From: Salsuginibacillus halophilus
Lineage (GTDB): Bacteria; Bacillota; Bacilli; Bacillales; Marinococcaceae
Direction of reading: 5' to 3'
DNA: 64,000 nt
NCBI RefSeq assembly: GCF_003014715.1
Contig: NZ_PYAV01000011.1
Span: 62,001-126,000 of the forward strand
Position numbers and translations under genes: made by a program. Shown here piece after piece: positions 25,615-33,975 of this stretch; the stretch's first letter is position 1, and each line of letters starts with the position of its first letter. The notes beneath the pieces were generated by a model that saw nothing but the letters and a program-made list of their open reading frames with translations, made no database searches and was not told where the DNA came from.

Positions 25615-26717
25615 GCATAACGCCGTCCTTTCCATTGAAATCCCCGTTTTTTCAGATGCAGCCATGCGGAGCGCCAAAGCACTGCTAGAAAAGCAGCTGC
25701 TGCAAACGGATGGGTAACAAACAACCACCATCGTTCATAATTTGTCCAATCAATCACTGCCCGGATGAGCCACGTGAGAAAAAGTGGCGCCGTATAAAGC
25801 AGCGTCCCGTTCAACATGCCGTAAACAGCAAAAAAGGCAGGTAGTATAAACAAGCCGAAATAAACGACACTAATGAAGCCAAGGGCGGTGTAGGAGCGGC
25901 CGATGCCCGGAAAAGCATTTTTCGAAAAACCTTCCCACGTACTTCTGCTGTCTGTATACATGCGGCAGGTGACGAAACGACTTACTCGGGTAAGAATGCC
26001 GCGTGCGCCGCTTTTTTTCATGAGCCGCATAAAATGTACATCTTCAACGAGCGAGTCTTTAATTGCGGCGTGGCCGCCTGCTTTGTCATATGCCTTGCGC
26101 TCAAAAAACATAAAAGCGCCGTGGGCTGCACTTGCTGCTGGCAGCTTCGTGAAATTCGCAATCGCTAACGGAAGGTGCAGCAAAATTAAGACGTGCTGCA
26201 TCGGTACGAGCAGCGAACTTAACCAACCTTGATACGTAAAGTGCGGAAACCCGCTTACAAGCCCGGCTTCATAACGCCGGCTCGTAAAAAGGGCTGCTTC
26301 GACTGCTTTTGGGGCAGGGCGGACATCTGCATCAAAAAAGCATAAGTAATCGCCTCGGGCGTGTTCGCTTAATTGATGACACGCATGAACTTTGCCGACC
26401 CAGCCATCAGGCAGGGGGCGTCCTTGTATGATTTTAACATTATGAACGTGTGCGGTAGAAGCTTGAAGGGTTTCAAGTGTTTTGTCCGTTGAGCCGTCAT
26501 CAAGAAAAATCCATTCTGTATGCTCGTACGTACTTGCTTGTAATGCTTGAATCAAACCGTCCACATTATCCCGCTCGTTACGAAGTGGCACAAGGATGGA
26601 GATGAAAGGTGCTTCACTTTCATCCTGCACCGGGCCGGGCTTAAACGGTATGAGGAAGCATCGGTTGATGATCACCCATAACAATATGCAACTTAAGAAT
26701 ATGATCCAAACTGTCAT
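25611..26717 (-). CDS. Membrane-bound family 2 glycosyltransferase, CrtQ-like
   Basis: A 368-residue protein with an N-terminal helix, a GT-A glycosyltransferase domain and three to four C-terminal helices. Motifs include SILVPLRNERDNV, the nucleotide-binding FLDDGSTDKT, the DAD metal site (FFDADVRP), the ED pair in SLVEDVHFM and a closing RMYTDSRSTWEGFSKN. This arrangement matches glycosyltransferases that glucosylate carotenoid acids in staphylococcal and bacillar pigments. It is translationally coupled on both sides (4-base overlaps with the acyltransferase and the desaturase). Sugar donor and acceptor are inferred. Confidence 0.88.
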   Translation of the reverse strand: MTVWIIFLSCILLWVIINRCFLIPFKPGPVQDESEAPFISILVPLRNERDNVDGLIQALQASTYEHTEWIFLDDGSTDKTLETLQASTAHVHNVKIIQGRPLPDGWVGKVHACHQLSEHARGDYLCFFDADVRPAPKAVEAALFTSRRYEAGLVSGFPHFTYQGWLSSLLVPMQHVLILLHLPLAIANFTKLPAASAAHGAFMFFERKAYDKAGGHAAIKDSLVEDVHFMRLMKKSGARGILTRVSRFVTCRMYTDSRSTWEGFSKNAFPGIGRSYTALGFISVVYFGLFILPAFFAVYGMLNGTLLYTAPLFLTWLIRAVIDWTNYERWWLFVTHPFAAAAFLAVLWRSAWLHLKKRGFQWKGRRYA

Positions 26718-27451
26718 CGCTGTCCCGCCTTTTTGCCCGGGGTGAGCAGCTTAAACCACTCACTTGCGGTGCGCCGACCTTTGAATAATGGGGAAAATCG
26801 TTCAATCTGTTCGGTCTGCACGTCATCGCGAAGGCGGTTTAACTGTGTCGTGAGCTGCGCTTCAAACGCTTGCAGCTGCTCGTTAAAATCAAGTTGCTGA
26901 AAGTTTTTTAAACGATCAACGGTGCCGGTTTCGATGAACAATTCCGGCTTTTGCTCGCGCCGGAACGTGTAATAAAACGTAATGAAAACGACAGGGGTGT
27001 CACCACTCGCATCGCGTACCATATGGGGCAGCCCTGCTTGAAAGTCAAGCGGGCGCAGTTCTTGATGCCGCTCACGCCCTTGTGGGAACAACCAGAGCGT
27101 TTCACCAGCTGCAAGCTTTTTTCGCGCATAGCGGAGGGAACGTCCCACATCTTTCGGACTGTTGCGGTCGACACTAAACGCACCAATCCACCGGAAAAAA
27201 GGAAAAGATGTTACGCCTTCTTCATCCATCATGACAACACTGTTGTGTCTCAATTTTGTTTCGTTAAGATAAATGGCAGCTAAACCGTCCCACCAGCTGC
27301 TATGGTTCACAAGCACAACGCACGGCTTTGTAAGCTCATGCAGAGGTTGTTGTTCATGAATGTGCACTTCGTAAAAGTGTTTTTTCATCAAGTAGCGAAT
27401 GTAACGGCTGAAGCCTTTCGCAAAATATGGTTTTCGATTCTCGGTAATCAT
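26714..27451 (-). CDS. PlsC-type acyltransferase
   Basis: A 245-residue acyltransferase with the catalytic His-x4-Asp motif NHSSWWDG, the LWLFPQGRERHQ substrate loop and FDQ-like downstream segments (VVFITFYYTF). PlsC-fold enzymes usually acylate lysophosphatidate, but this one lies between a CruF-like gene and a glycosyltransferase, where homologues are thought to esterify the sugar of carotenoid glycosides with a fatty acid. Both ends overlap their neighbours by 4 bases (ATGA). The alternative of a general phospholipid enzyme is less likely given the tight operon. Confidence 0.85.
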   Translation of the reverse strand: MITENRKPYFAKGFSRYIRYLMKKHFYEVHIHEQQPLHELTKPCVVLVNHSSWWDGLAAIYLNETKLRHNSVVMMDEEGVTSFPFFRWIGAFSVDRNSPKDVGRSLRYARKKLAAGETLWLFPQGRERHQELRPLDFQAGLPHMVRDASGDTPVVFITFYYTFRREQKPELFIETGTVDRLKNFQQLDFNEQLQAFEAQLTTQLNRLRDDVQTEQIERFSPLFKGRRTASEWFKLLTPGKKAGQR

Positions 27452-28233
27452 ATGCCTGTCTCCTGTCTACGGCTGAATTGATGCATCATGCCAGCGGCCG
27501 CCATGACGGCTGTACCTAACACAGCCGCAAGCCATAAACCGCCGACCACACATAAAAAGGTGAACATGAACATGATCAAAAAGAACAAAAGCCGGGTGCG
27601 AGGTTCCCAAAAACCGGTCCGCTCGTTCCATGCCGGTTCTTTATGAAGCAGCAGCCAAAGGAGGGCATGCAGAACGAGCGATAAAATCCACCAGCCAAGA
27701 AAATTACTAAACGGTACACCATAATAAGTGCCGCCATCATCCCAAAGCCAGTATCCTTTCATTTCATAAGCAACAGGATCAATGACAAGGTCAATCCCGA
27801 CGGCAAGCAGACTGCCGGTTATAATATAAATGAAAAACGGTACAAAGCGTCCTTGAAACTGGCGGGCAAATGGCTTTGCGATCGCATGGGTTGTGCTAAG
27901 TACCATCACCCACGCCGCCCCGATTGTAATTGGAACCCCGATCAACCCTGGGCCAAAATCTGAAGCATATGTATAGTTACCAAAAAACAAACCGGTTTGC
28001 ACGCCGATAGCTTCAATCACCATACTAAGGAAAAAAATAATCACAATCGCAAGTGTTCCGCGCACCGAGCTGTAATGGCGGTACAAATAAAAGCAGCCGA
28101 GCACACCGCATAAAATGAGAAACACCACATTGGCCCACTCGAGCGGTGGCGGTACTAAATCAAAGGCAAGCAGGATAACGCCAACGGTATACCAAAAGAG
28201 AAATAAGCGGAAAATGGACTGGTCTAATTTCAC
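27448..28233 (-). CDS. CruF-like carotenoid biosynthesis membrane protein (DUF422)
   Basis: A 261-residue protein with about seven to eight membrane helices and the DUF422/CruF features (EAIGVQTGLFFGNYTYASDFGP region and DLVIDPVAYEMKGYWLW). CruF proteins hydrate the 1,2 double bond of linear carotenoids; related Bacillus proteins are placed in glycosylated C30 carotenoid pathways. GTG 28233 is selected since AAAGGTTGTG is upstream and the protein then starts like its family; earlier in-frame ATGs at 28290 and 28329 lack ribosome sites. It is the first gene of the operon that runs to ppk. Confidence 0.85.
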   Translation of the reverse strand: MKLDQSIFRLFLFWYTVGVILLAFDLVPPPLEWANVVFLILCGVLGCFYLYRHYSSVRGTLAIVIIFFLSMVIEAIGVQTGLFFGNYTYASDFGPGLIGVPITIGAAWVMVLSTTHAIAKPFARQFQGRFVPFFIYIITGSLLAVGIDLVIDPVAYEMKGYWLWDDGGTYYGVPFSNFLGWWILSLVLHALLWLLLHKEPAWNERTGFWEPRTRLLFFLIMFMFTFLCVVGGLWLAAVLGTAVMAAAGMMHQFSRRQETGI

Positions 28234-28294
28234 GATGTCACAACCTTTAAGATCAATAGAAGTATGTAAAACTGTAACTTGTATGTGCATGTTG

Positions 28295-28323
28295 TTGACT
28301 TTCTTGCATGTTTCCGGTACATT
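28295..28323 (+). promoter_or_regulatory. Candidate sigma-A promoter for the EIIA gene
   Basis: TTGACT at 28295-28300, 17-base spacer, TACATT at 28318-28323. It lies within the divergent region ahead of the EIIA gene. Confidence 0.5.
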
Positions 28324-28415
28324 CGACACGGTTTGATTTAAGTGGGCAACATCCCCTTAAATAGGTTTGCAAAAGCATGCCAGCGGATATAACACATACG
28401 AAGAGGTGACTTTAC

Positions 28416-28919
28416 ATGTTAAAAAAATTATTTGGTAAAAAGTCAGAACCTGCACAAGTCCAGGTGAAATCCCCAGCGAACGGATCATTTGTAAGCTTGA
28501 CTGAAGTTGATGACCCAACGTTTTCTGAAAAAATGATGGGTGACGGCTTTGCGGTCGCACCAGCAGATGGCAAAATTGTATCACCGGTGAAAGGGAAAAT
28601 CACGCAAGTATTTCCGACAAAGCACGCAGTCGGTATTCGTTCTGATGAAGGTCTTGATGTGCTTGTGCATATCGGTCTTGAAACCGTCAGCATGAATGGC
28701 GACGGTTTTGAAGCGCATGTTGGTGAAGGTGATAGTGTAAATGCAGGTGACCTGATGGTTGAATTTGACGTTGATAAAGTGAACGAGCAGGCGAAAAGCA
28801 CCACAACGCCGGTTGTATTTACAGAAGGCGATCAAATCACTTCGATCGACGTTGAAAGTGTCACAGATGTAAGCGCCGGTGAGACGTTGGTAGCAAACGT
28901 CACGGTCAACCCATCTTAA
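28416..28919 (+). CDS. Single-domain PTS IIA component, glucose type (EIIA-Glc)
   Basis: A 167-residue soluble phosphocarrier. The PTS_EIIA_1 domain contains the helper histidine in KHAVGIRSDEG and the phosphorylated histidine in VLVHIGLETVSMNGDGF. It would pass phosphate from HPr to a IIBC sugar permease encoded elsewhere. A stand-alone IIA of this kind occurs in bacilli besides the PtsG fusion. GAGGTGAC precedes ATG 28416 and a terminator follows. The next gene is a BglG/LicT-type antiterminator whose activity such PTS proteins control. Confidence 0.92.
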   Translation: MLKKLFGKKSEPAQVQVKSPANGSFVSLTEVDDPTFSEKMMGDGFAVAPADGKIVSPVKGKITQVFPTKHAVGIRSDEGLDVLVHIGLETVSMNGDGFEAHVGEGDSVNAGDLMVEFDVDKVNEQAKSTTTPVVFTEGDQITSIDVESVTDVSAGETLVANVTVNPS

Positions 28920-28935
28920 TGTTGTAAACTGCGCG

Positions 28936-28963
28936 CCCTCCGGCAGAAGCCGGGGGGTTTTTG
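28936..28963 (+). terminator. Terminator of the EIIA gene
   Basis: CCCTCCGGC AGAA GCCGGGGGG stem followed by TTTTT. Confidence 0.85.
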
Positions 28964-29137
28964 CATGCACCCGCAATATTTGTATAGCGGATGATTTTTA
29001 ATACACATCCGTTTTCAATGACTTCTCGTAAACTACCCGCAAAATGTGTCGGTTAAACGTCGTTTCCAGGCGGGTCTCTTTGCATGAGCGCTCGTTTCAC
29101 GTACAATAAAGAAAGACTAAACACGGAGCGTGTAGCT

Positions 29138-29980
29138 ATGAAGATACAAAAAGTGCTCAGCAATAATGCAGCCATTGTTCGTGAACATGAGGAAGAAAAA
29201 GTTGCGCTCGGACCGGGCATCGGTTTTCAAAAAAAGCGCGGCGAATTTATAGATGAAACAAAAGTTGAAAAAGTATTCACAATGGAAGAAAAAGAAAAAC
29301 AGCAGTTCAGCAAGTTAATGGATGAGCTGCCTGAAGCCCTTGATGAAGCTGTTCGTGAAATTGTCCGGCGGGCAGAGAGTGCACTAGGTGTGAAATTTGC
29401 GGATCACTTATACATTGCCTTGTTAGACCATATTCACATGGCGCTTGAGCGTATTCAGGCAGGGCAGGTCGTCAACAATCAGCTGCTGCCGGAGATTCAA
29501 GCTTTATATCCGGAAGAAATGGATGTGGCGCTTTGGGGCGCACATAAATTAGAAGAAAAGATGGGGGTCGCTGTGCCGGACGCTGAAGCTGGATTTATTG
29601 CGCTGCACCTGCATACCGCACGCGCTGGCCGCCGGGAGTTGAGTGACGTTCTGCAGGTTGCCCGGGCGGTTAAAGGGATGGTGCATGCTGCTGAACGGCA
29701 GGCAGGTGCAACATTTAAAGCTGAAAGCCCGGCGTATGCCGGTTTAATGAATCACTTACAGATTGCCCTTAGAGCTTATCTTGATGATGAGAAGCTTGAA
29801 GGAAGCGCTGGTGATATGCACGACGTGATGCAGGTGAAATACCCAGAGGCATACCGTGCAGCAGTCGCTGCTTGGAAAGAACTTCATGATACGTGGCAGA
29901 TTGAGCTTCCGCAAGATGAAATCATTTATATGGCAATGCATATTCAACGGCTTTTGCAGCGAACGGAAGAAACGTTGTAA
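29138..29980 (+). CDS. BglG/LicT/GlcT-family transcription antiterminator
   Basis: A 280-residue RNA-binding regulator. Residues 1-55 form the CAT domain (MKIQKVLSNNAAIVREHEEE, then GPGIGFQKK). Two PRD domains follow, with phosphorylatable histidines in LLDHIHMALERI and IALHLHTAR (PRD1) and MNHLQIALRAYL and MAMHIQRLL (PRD2). Such proteins bind a RAT hairpin in a sugar-gene leader and prevent termination when PTS phosphorylation allows. No RAT-like sequence was found near this gene or the EIIA gene, so its target is probably elsewhere. ATG 29138 gives the family N-terminus; the longer frame from 29084 adds 18 unrelated residues. Confidence 0.92.
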   Translation: MKIQKVLSNNAAIVREHEEEKVALGPGIGFQKKRGEFIDETKVEKVFTMEEKEKQQFSKLMDELPEALDEAVREIVRRAESALGVKFADHLYIALLDHIHMALERIQAGQVVNNQLLPEIQALYPEEMDVALWGAHKLEEKMGVAVPDAEAGFIALHLHTARAGRRELSDVLQVARAVKGMVHAAERQAGATFKAESPAYAGLMNHLQIALRAYLDDEKLEGSAGDMHDVMQVKYPEAYRAAVAAWKELHDTWQIELPQDEIIYMAMHIQRLLQRTEETL

Positions 29981-30127
29981 TAGGTTCACCTTTGCGAGAT
30001 CAAAAAAAGTGTCTCGTGGAGGTGAATTTTTTTCTCCTCCACATGGTCAATATATACCTAATATGCTATACTCAATCCCAACCAGTATAAATAGAGATGT
30101 AGACGAAACATACGAGGAGGATTTCTG

Positions 30128-31750
30128 GTGGCAAGTCTTGTGGATGTATATGATACAACGCTACGCGACGGTACGCAGGGAGAAGGTGTGAGCCTTTCTG
30201 TCACCGATAAATTAAATATTGCAAAACGTCTCGACCGGCTTGGTGTCGCTTATATTGAAGGCGGCTGGCCGGGGAGTAACCCAAAGGATATGTCGTTTTT
30301 TGAAGAAGTAAAACAGCTGAATTTAACGACGAGTAAAATTGCTGCTTTTGGCAGCACTCGGCGTTCCGGGATTGACCCAAAAGATGACGGCAATCTCGCC
30401 CGGATTTTAGAAAGCGGTGCACAAGCGGCAGCTATCTTCGGGAAAGCGTGGGACTTCCACGTGACTGAAGCTTTAAAAACGACAAAAGAAGAAAACTTAA
30501 AAATGATTGAAGATTCCATTTCCTATTTAAAGGCGAATGGTCTTGAAGTGATTTTTGATGCAGAGCATTTTTTCGACGGCTTTAAAGCAAATCCGGATTA
30601 TGCCATGGCTGCGCTTTATCACGCAGAAAGAGGCGGGGCTGACTGCTTAGTTCTTTGTGATACAAACGGCGGTGCACTGCCGCAGGACGTGCAGGCGGTT
30701 GTAAGTGACGTTACAAAAGAAATGACTGCACCTGTTGGCATTCACTGCCACAATGACGGCGAGCTTGCCGTGGCCAATTCCATTGCAGCTGTTGAAGCTG
30801 GCGCCAAGCACGTGCAAGGAACCGTGAACGGTTACGGTGAACGTTGCGGCAACGCCAATTTAATTTCAGTCATCCCAAACTTGCAGCTGAAACTCGGATT
30901 TACATGCCTTTCAGATGAGCGGATCGCTGAGCTTACGGAAACGGCGAAATCTGTCCACGATATTGCCAATCAAGTGCCGCCAAGCAATCAACCGTTTGTC
31001 GGGCGCAGTGCTTTCGCGCATAAAGGCGGCATGCATGTGAATGCTGTGCAGAAACATCCGGAAACGTATGAACATATGCAGCCAGAGGCGATCGGCAATG
31101 AACGGCGGGTGCTTGTGAGTGAACTTGCCGGCCAGAGCAACTTGTACATGAAAGCTGAAGAGCTCGGGATTGACATTGATCCGAAAAGCGGGGCAGCCAA
31201 AACGATTATTGAGCAGTTAAAAGAGCTAGAAAACGCAGGCTATCAATACGAAGCAGCTGAAGCATCATTTGAGCTGCTGATCCGGCGCGGACTTGGTGAG
31301 ACAGATGATTTCTTTGCACTTGACCATTTTAAAATTATTACCGAGCGCAACCAGCACGGTGATTTTGTGACTGAAGCTGTCGTGAAACTGCAGATTGACA
31401 ATCAACCAGTCATGACAGCAGCTGAAGGAAATGGGCCGGTGAATGCCCTTGATAACGCTTTACGTAAAGCATTAAAAGGGTCGTACCCGCTTGTAAATCA
31501 TATGTATTTAGCTGACTACAAAGTGCGCGTTCTTGATGAAACAGAAGCAACTGCTTCAAAAGTACGTGTGCTTATCGAATCGTCCGACGGCCGCCGCACG
31601 TGGAGCACTGTCGGTGTAAGTACGAACATTATCGAAGCGAGCTGGCATGCCTTAGTTGACAGCATCCGCTACTATTTTATGAAAGAAGAGGCAACTGCCG
31701 CTGACGAGGAGACGCCACTTCTCACCGGCCAGGGCGTTTGCAATCATTAA
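30128..31750 (+). CDS. cimA: (R)-citramalate synthase
   Basis: A 540-residue member of the alpha-isopropylmalate synthase family, predicted to condense pyruvate and acetyl-CoA to citramalate for isoleucine synthesis independent of threonine. The catalytic barrel has DTTLRDGTQGEGVSLS, the metal-binding GIHCHNDGELAVANS and NGYGERCGNANL; the C-terminal LeuA dimer domain (about 400-520) is a likely site for feedback control. Length and the GTQGEGV start distinguish it from LeuA. GTG 30128 lies 7 bases after GAGGAGG. The gene is monocistronic with a strong terminator. Confidence 0.9.
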   Translation: MASLVDVYDTTLRDGTQGEGVSLSVTDKLNIAKRLDRLGVAYIEGGWPGSNPKDMSFFEEVKQLNLTTSKIAAFGSTRRSGIDPKDDGNLARILESGAQAAAIFGKAWDFHVTEALKTTKEENLKMIEDSISYLKANGLEVIFDAEHFFDGFKANPDYAMAALYHAERGGADCLVLCDTNGGALPQDVQAVVSDVTKEMTAPVGIHCHNDGELAVANSIAAVEAGAKHVQGTVNGYGERCGNANLISVIPNLQLKLGFTCLSDERIAELTETAKSVHDIANQVPPSNQPFVGRSAFAHKGGMHVNAVQKHPETYEHMQPEAIGNERRVLVSELAGQSNLYMKAEELGIDIDPKSGAAKTIIEQLKELENAGYQYEAAEASFELLIRRGLGETDDFFALDHFKIITERNQHGDFVTEAVVKLQIDNQPVMTAAEGNGPVNALDNALRKALKGSYPLVNHMYLADYKVRVLDETEATASKVRVLIESSDGRRTWSTVGVSTNIIEASWHALVDSIRYYFMKEEATAADEETPLLTGQGVCNH

Positions 31751-31762
31751 AAAGAGGAACTC

Positions 31763-31806
31763 GATCAAAGACCGGATCCTGCGAAGGGCCGGTCTTTGAT
31801 CTTTTT
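31763..31806 (+). terminator. cimA: Terminator of cimA
   Basis: GATCAAAGACCGG pairs with CCGGTCTTTGATC and is followed by TTTTT. Confidence 0.93.
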
Positions 31807-31837
31807 AGCTCTGTGAAAGGTTGATAGGGGCCTATAC

Positions 31838-31965
31838 AGAAAAAGCGGAACTTCGCATTTTAAGAGAGTTCCGCTACAGCGTGTAGACAAACTTTAGCTG
31901 ACTGCGTATTTCTGCGGAGGCTGTGCGTGACTCTTCGGTTTTGTACTTTGTGGACAGTGTGAAAA
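31838..31965. repeat. Hairpin and short dispersed repeat
   Basis: AGCGGAACT ... AGTTCCGCT forms a stem whose T run faces the minus strand, followed by TTTTGTACTTTGTGGACAG, which matches the segment at about 4000. Together they resemble the edge of a decayed interspersed element. The rest of the 31807-32102 gap contains AT-rich DNA and presumably the promoter of the acetyltransferase gene. Confidence 0.4.
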
Positions 31966-32102
31966 ACATTGGTTTTCAATTTTAATTAAAATATTGGACC
32001 GCCTGCTGAGAGGTATGAACTGAACGCTTAGCTTAGCGTGGCGTGAGAGAAATAAATTTTTGTTATGATGTAAGCAAGATTATGTAAATGGGGGAGATCT
32101 GA

Positions 32103-32645
32103 ATGAGTGCCGAGAAAGAGAAGATGCTCGCCGGGGAGCTGTTTGATCCGAACGATGAAACACTTGTGCTGGAGCGAAAACGGGCGCGCCGGCTTGTTCG
32201 GCAGTTTAATGAAGCAGAAGAAGATGAGGGTATGAAGCGAAACGATACGTTACGGCAGTTATTCGGAAGTCTCGGTAAGAAAGTTTATATTGAGCCGACG
32301 TTCCGCTGTGATTATGGTTATCACATTGATGCAGGAGATCAGCTGTTTGTTAACTACGATTGTGTCTTTTTAGATATTGCGCCGATTCGTTTTGGTGAAG
32401 GGTGTATGGTCGGGCCAGGTGTACATATTTACACGGTAAGTCACCCGCTGAACGCAAAAGAGTACGGCGAGCCGGTACGTATCGGTGCACACGTTTGGAT
32501 TGGTGGCGGGGCATTAATTATGCCCGGAGTAACGATTGGAGACGAAGCAGTGGTCGCCGCTGGTGCTGTCGTGACAAAAGACGTTCCCCCGAACACGCTT
32601 GTCGGTGGGAATCCGGCGAAAGTAATTCAGCATATTGATGTCTAA
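32103..32645 (+). CDS. Sugar O-acetyltransferase, Maa/LacA type
   Basis: A 180-residue left-handed beta-helix acetyltransferase using acetyl-CoA to acetylate maltose, glucose or similar sugars. The N-terminal Mac domain (KMLAGELFDPNDETL) precedes hexapeptide repeats with the catalytic histidine in YTVSHPLN and the CoA-binding end VWIGGGALIMPGVTIG and GNPAKVI. A GGGGGAGATC ribosome site precedes ATG 32103. It is monocistronic; the physiological substrate of this family is uncertain, with detoxification of excess sugars often proposed. Confidence 0.93.
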   Translation: MSAEKEKMLAGELFDPNDETLVLERKRARRLVRQFNEAEEDEGMKRNDTLRQLFGSLGKKVYIEPTFRCDYGYHIDAGDQLFVNYDCVFLDIAPIRFGEGCMVGPGVHIYTVSHPLNAKEYGEPVRIGAHVWIGGGALIMPGVTIGDEAVVAAGAVVTKDVPPNTLVGGNPAKVIQHIDV

Positions 32646-32653
32646 AAATTTTG

Positions 32654-32872
32654 TTACGTCTGCAGTCTGCGCATCCAACGCCACAAACCATGGCTGATCA
32701 AGCCGGCAATGACCACCGGGAGCCAGGGGATGCTCGTTTCAAAACGAAATCCATCAATGGCTGTGTCGCGAAAGATGTGCAGTTGAAACGCTTCGATTCC
32801 AAACGTTTCCCCAAAGATGAAAAGCAGTGCGAGCATCGTGAAAAAACTTAAAATGGATGCAACATACGCCAT
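32654..32872 (-). CDS. Small two-helix membrane protein, unknown
   Basis: A 72-residue hydrophobic protein with helices at about residues 3-20 and 51-65 and a basic C-terminus (WRWMRRLQT). ATG 32872 is chosen because GGAGGGG precedes it; the longer frame to 32944 includes that site. I recognise no family. Its stop faces the acetyltransferase stop (8 bases apart), and it is divergent from another small membrane protein whose ribosome site lies within 60 bases, so the two promoters overlap. Confidence 0.6.
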   Translation of the reverse strand: MAYVASILSFFTMLALLFIFGETFGIEAFQLHIFRDTAIDGFRFETSIPWLPVVIAGLISHGLWRWMRRLQT

Positions 32873-32937
32873 AAGCACCCCTCCATAATAATAGGATATG
32901 ATCAACCGTGTTTTACGTTTGAAAGGAGGCTGATGAT

Positions 32938-33369
32938 ATTTCACACCGCTTGAACTTTTGGCTTCAAATGATTTTAGGTGCGTTTGCTGGTGTTACCTTT
33001 CTGATTGGCTGTTTTCAGTTGATTTTAATGCTTGTGTTTTCCTATCAAGGGGTGCCGCCCACATCGGTAGCCGCGCTGCTGCTTTTCGGTGCTTATGTTG
33101 TTTTATATTTCCTGCCCCAAAGCTTGCACCCATTAAAACAAGTATTTACAGGGATAACGCTCAGCGTTTTTATGATCGTCATCGTGAACTATCACTTCAC
33201 TCACGTACAGTTCATAGGCGCCTGGGCAGGATCGGTGGCTGCACTCTTTACGGCAGCGGTATGTCTTTGGTTTACAGTGACATGGCGACCGGAGTGGCGT
33301 GTCTATCAAATCTTTTTCGTTTCGTTTATAAGCGCTTTGTTTCTGTTTACAATCTTTTTATTCATGTAA
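32938..33369 (+). CDS. Membrane protein with four to five helices, unknown; start codon uncertain
   Basis: A roughly 140-residue hydrophobic protein (helices around residues 10-35, 43-58, 65-82, 93-110 and 122-140 from the TTG). No family is recognised. The start is odd. AAGGAGG at 32923-32929 has normal spacing (8) only to an ATT at 32938. The first standard start, TTG 32950, lies 20 bases away and overlaps the stop of a six-codon frame beginning ATG 32933. Either ATT is used, or the TTG is reached by reinitiation. A terminator follows, shared with the marR gene. Confidence 0.6.
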   Translation: MSHRLNFWLQMILGAFAGVTFLIGCFQLILMLVFSYQGVPPTSVAALLLFGAYVVLYFLPQSLHPLKQVFTGITLSVFMIVIVNYHFTHVQFIGAWAGSVAALFTAAVCLWFTVTWRPEWRVYQIFFVSFISALFLFTIFLFM

Positions 33370-33384
33370 GCATCATAAAATGAT

Positions 33385-33416
33385 CCCCCCCGCCTCAGCC
33401 GACAGGTGGGGGTTGT
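33385..33416. terminator. Terminator between convergent genes
   Basis: CCCCCCGCCT / GGTGGGGG stem followed by TTGTTTAA, between the membrane-protein gene and the convergent marR-family gene. Confidence 0.75.
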
Positions 33417-33869
33417 TTAATCTTCTAGTTTTGAAATGACTTCGTGCATATCAGCTACCGCCCGGCCGAGCTTTGCTTGATCTTCTGCTGACAACGAAGC
33501 GAGTCGATCAGCAACCTTTATTTGCAGCTCGCCCTTTTTCTCATCTAAAAAGCGTCTGCCGGTTTCTGTTAATGTGATATACATCACCCGGCCGTCATGT
33601 TCATCTTTTTTTCGGCTGATAAAGCCTTTTTCGGTTAACGTATTCAATAAAGGTGTTAAATTCGGTTTTTTGACGGCAAGTTTTGCGGCAATCTCGCTAA
33701 TTTTTAACATCGGGTGTTCGCTGACTAAATGTAAAATATGAAAATGTGTTTGGTGCAGTTCGGATGCTTCGTTACGGTGAATCGGCTCGAACAGCTTTTT
33801 GGATAAATGAGGAAGGATGAATAGCGTTTGATCGACAAGCTCGGATGTATTTAATCGTTCGTTTGACAA
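33417..33869 (-). CDS. MarR-family transcriptional regulator
   Basis: A 150-residue winged-helix regulator. The DNA-binding part includes LKISEIAAKLAVKKPNLTPLLNTLTEKGFISRKKDEHDGR, and the ends form the dimer helices. TTG 33869 lies 7 bases after GGAGG and gives the normal length; the frame to 33905 is extension. It is divergent from a DrrA-type ATPase gene, only 106 bases away, so it probably represses that exporter (and itself) and is released by the exported compound. The ligand is unknown. Confidence 0.9.
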   Translation of the reverse strand: MSNERLNTSELVDQTLFILPHLSKKLFEPIHRNEASELHQTHFHILHLVSEHPMLKISEIAAKLAVKKPNLTPLLNTLTEKGFISRKKDEHDGRVMYITLTETGRRFLDEKKGELQIKVADRLASLSAEDQAKLGRAVADMHEVISKLED

Positions 33870-33975
33870 AGTGATTCCTCCGTTAAGAAGTGTGTATGTT
33901 GACATCTTAGCAAAAAGCGGGAATAATAGCTAATAGTTATTAAGTCATAACCATTGGCGAAGGAAGGGTGATTCT

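Noticed and set aside
28920-29137. RAT antiterminator site before the LicT/GlcT-like gene
   Set aside because: Only a weak hairpin (CGGATG...CATCCG) is present and the conserved RAT sequence is missing.
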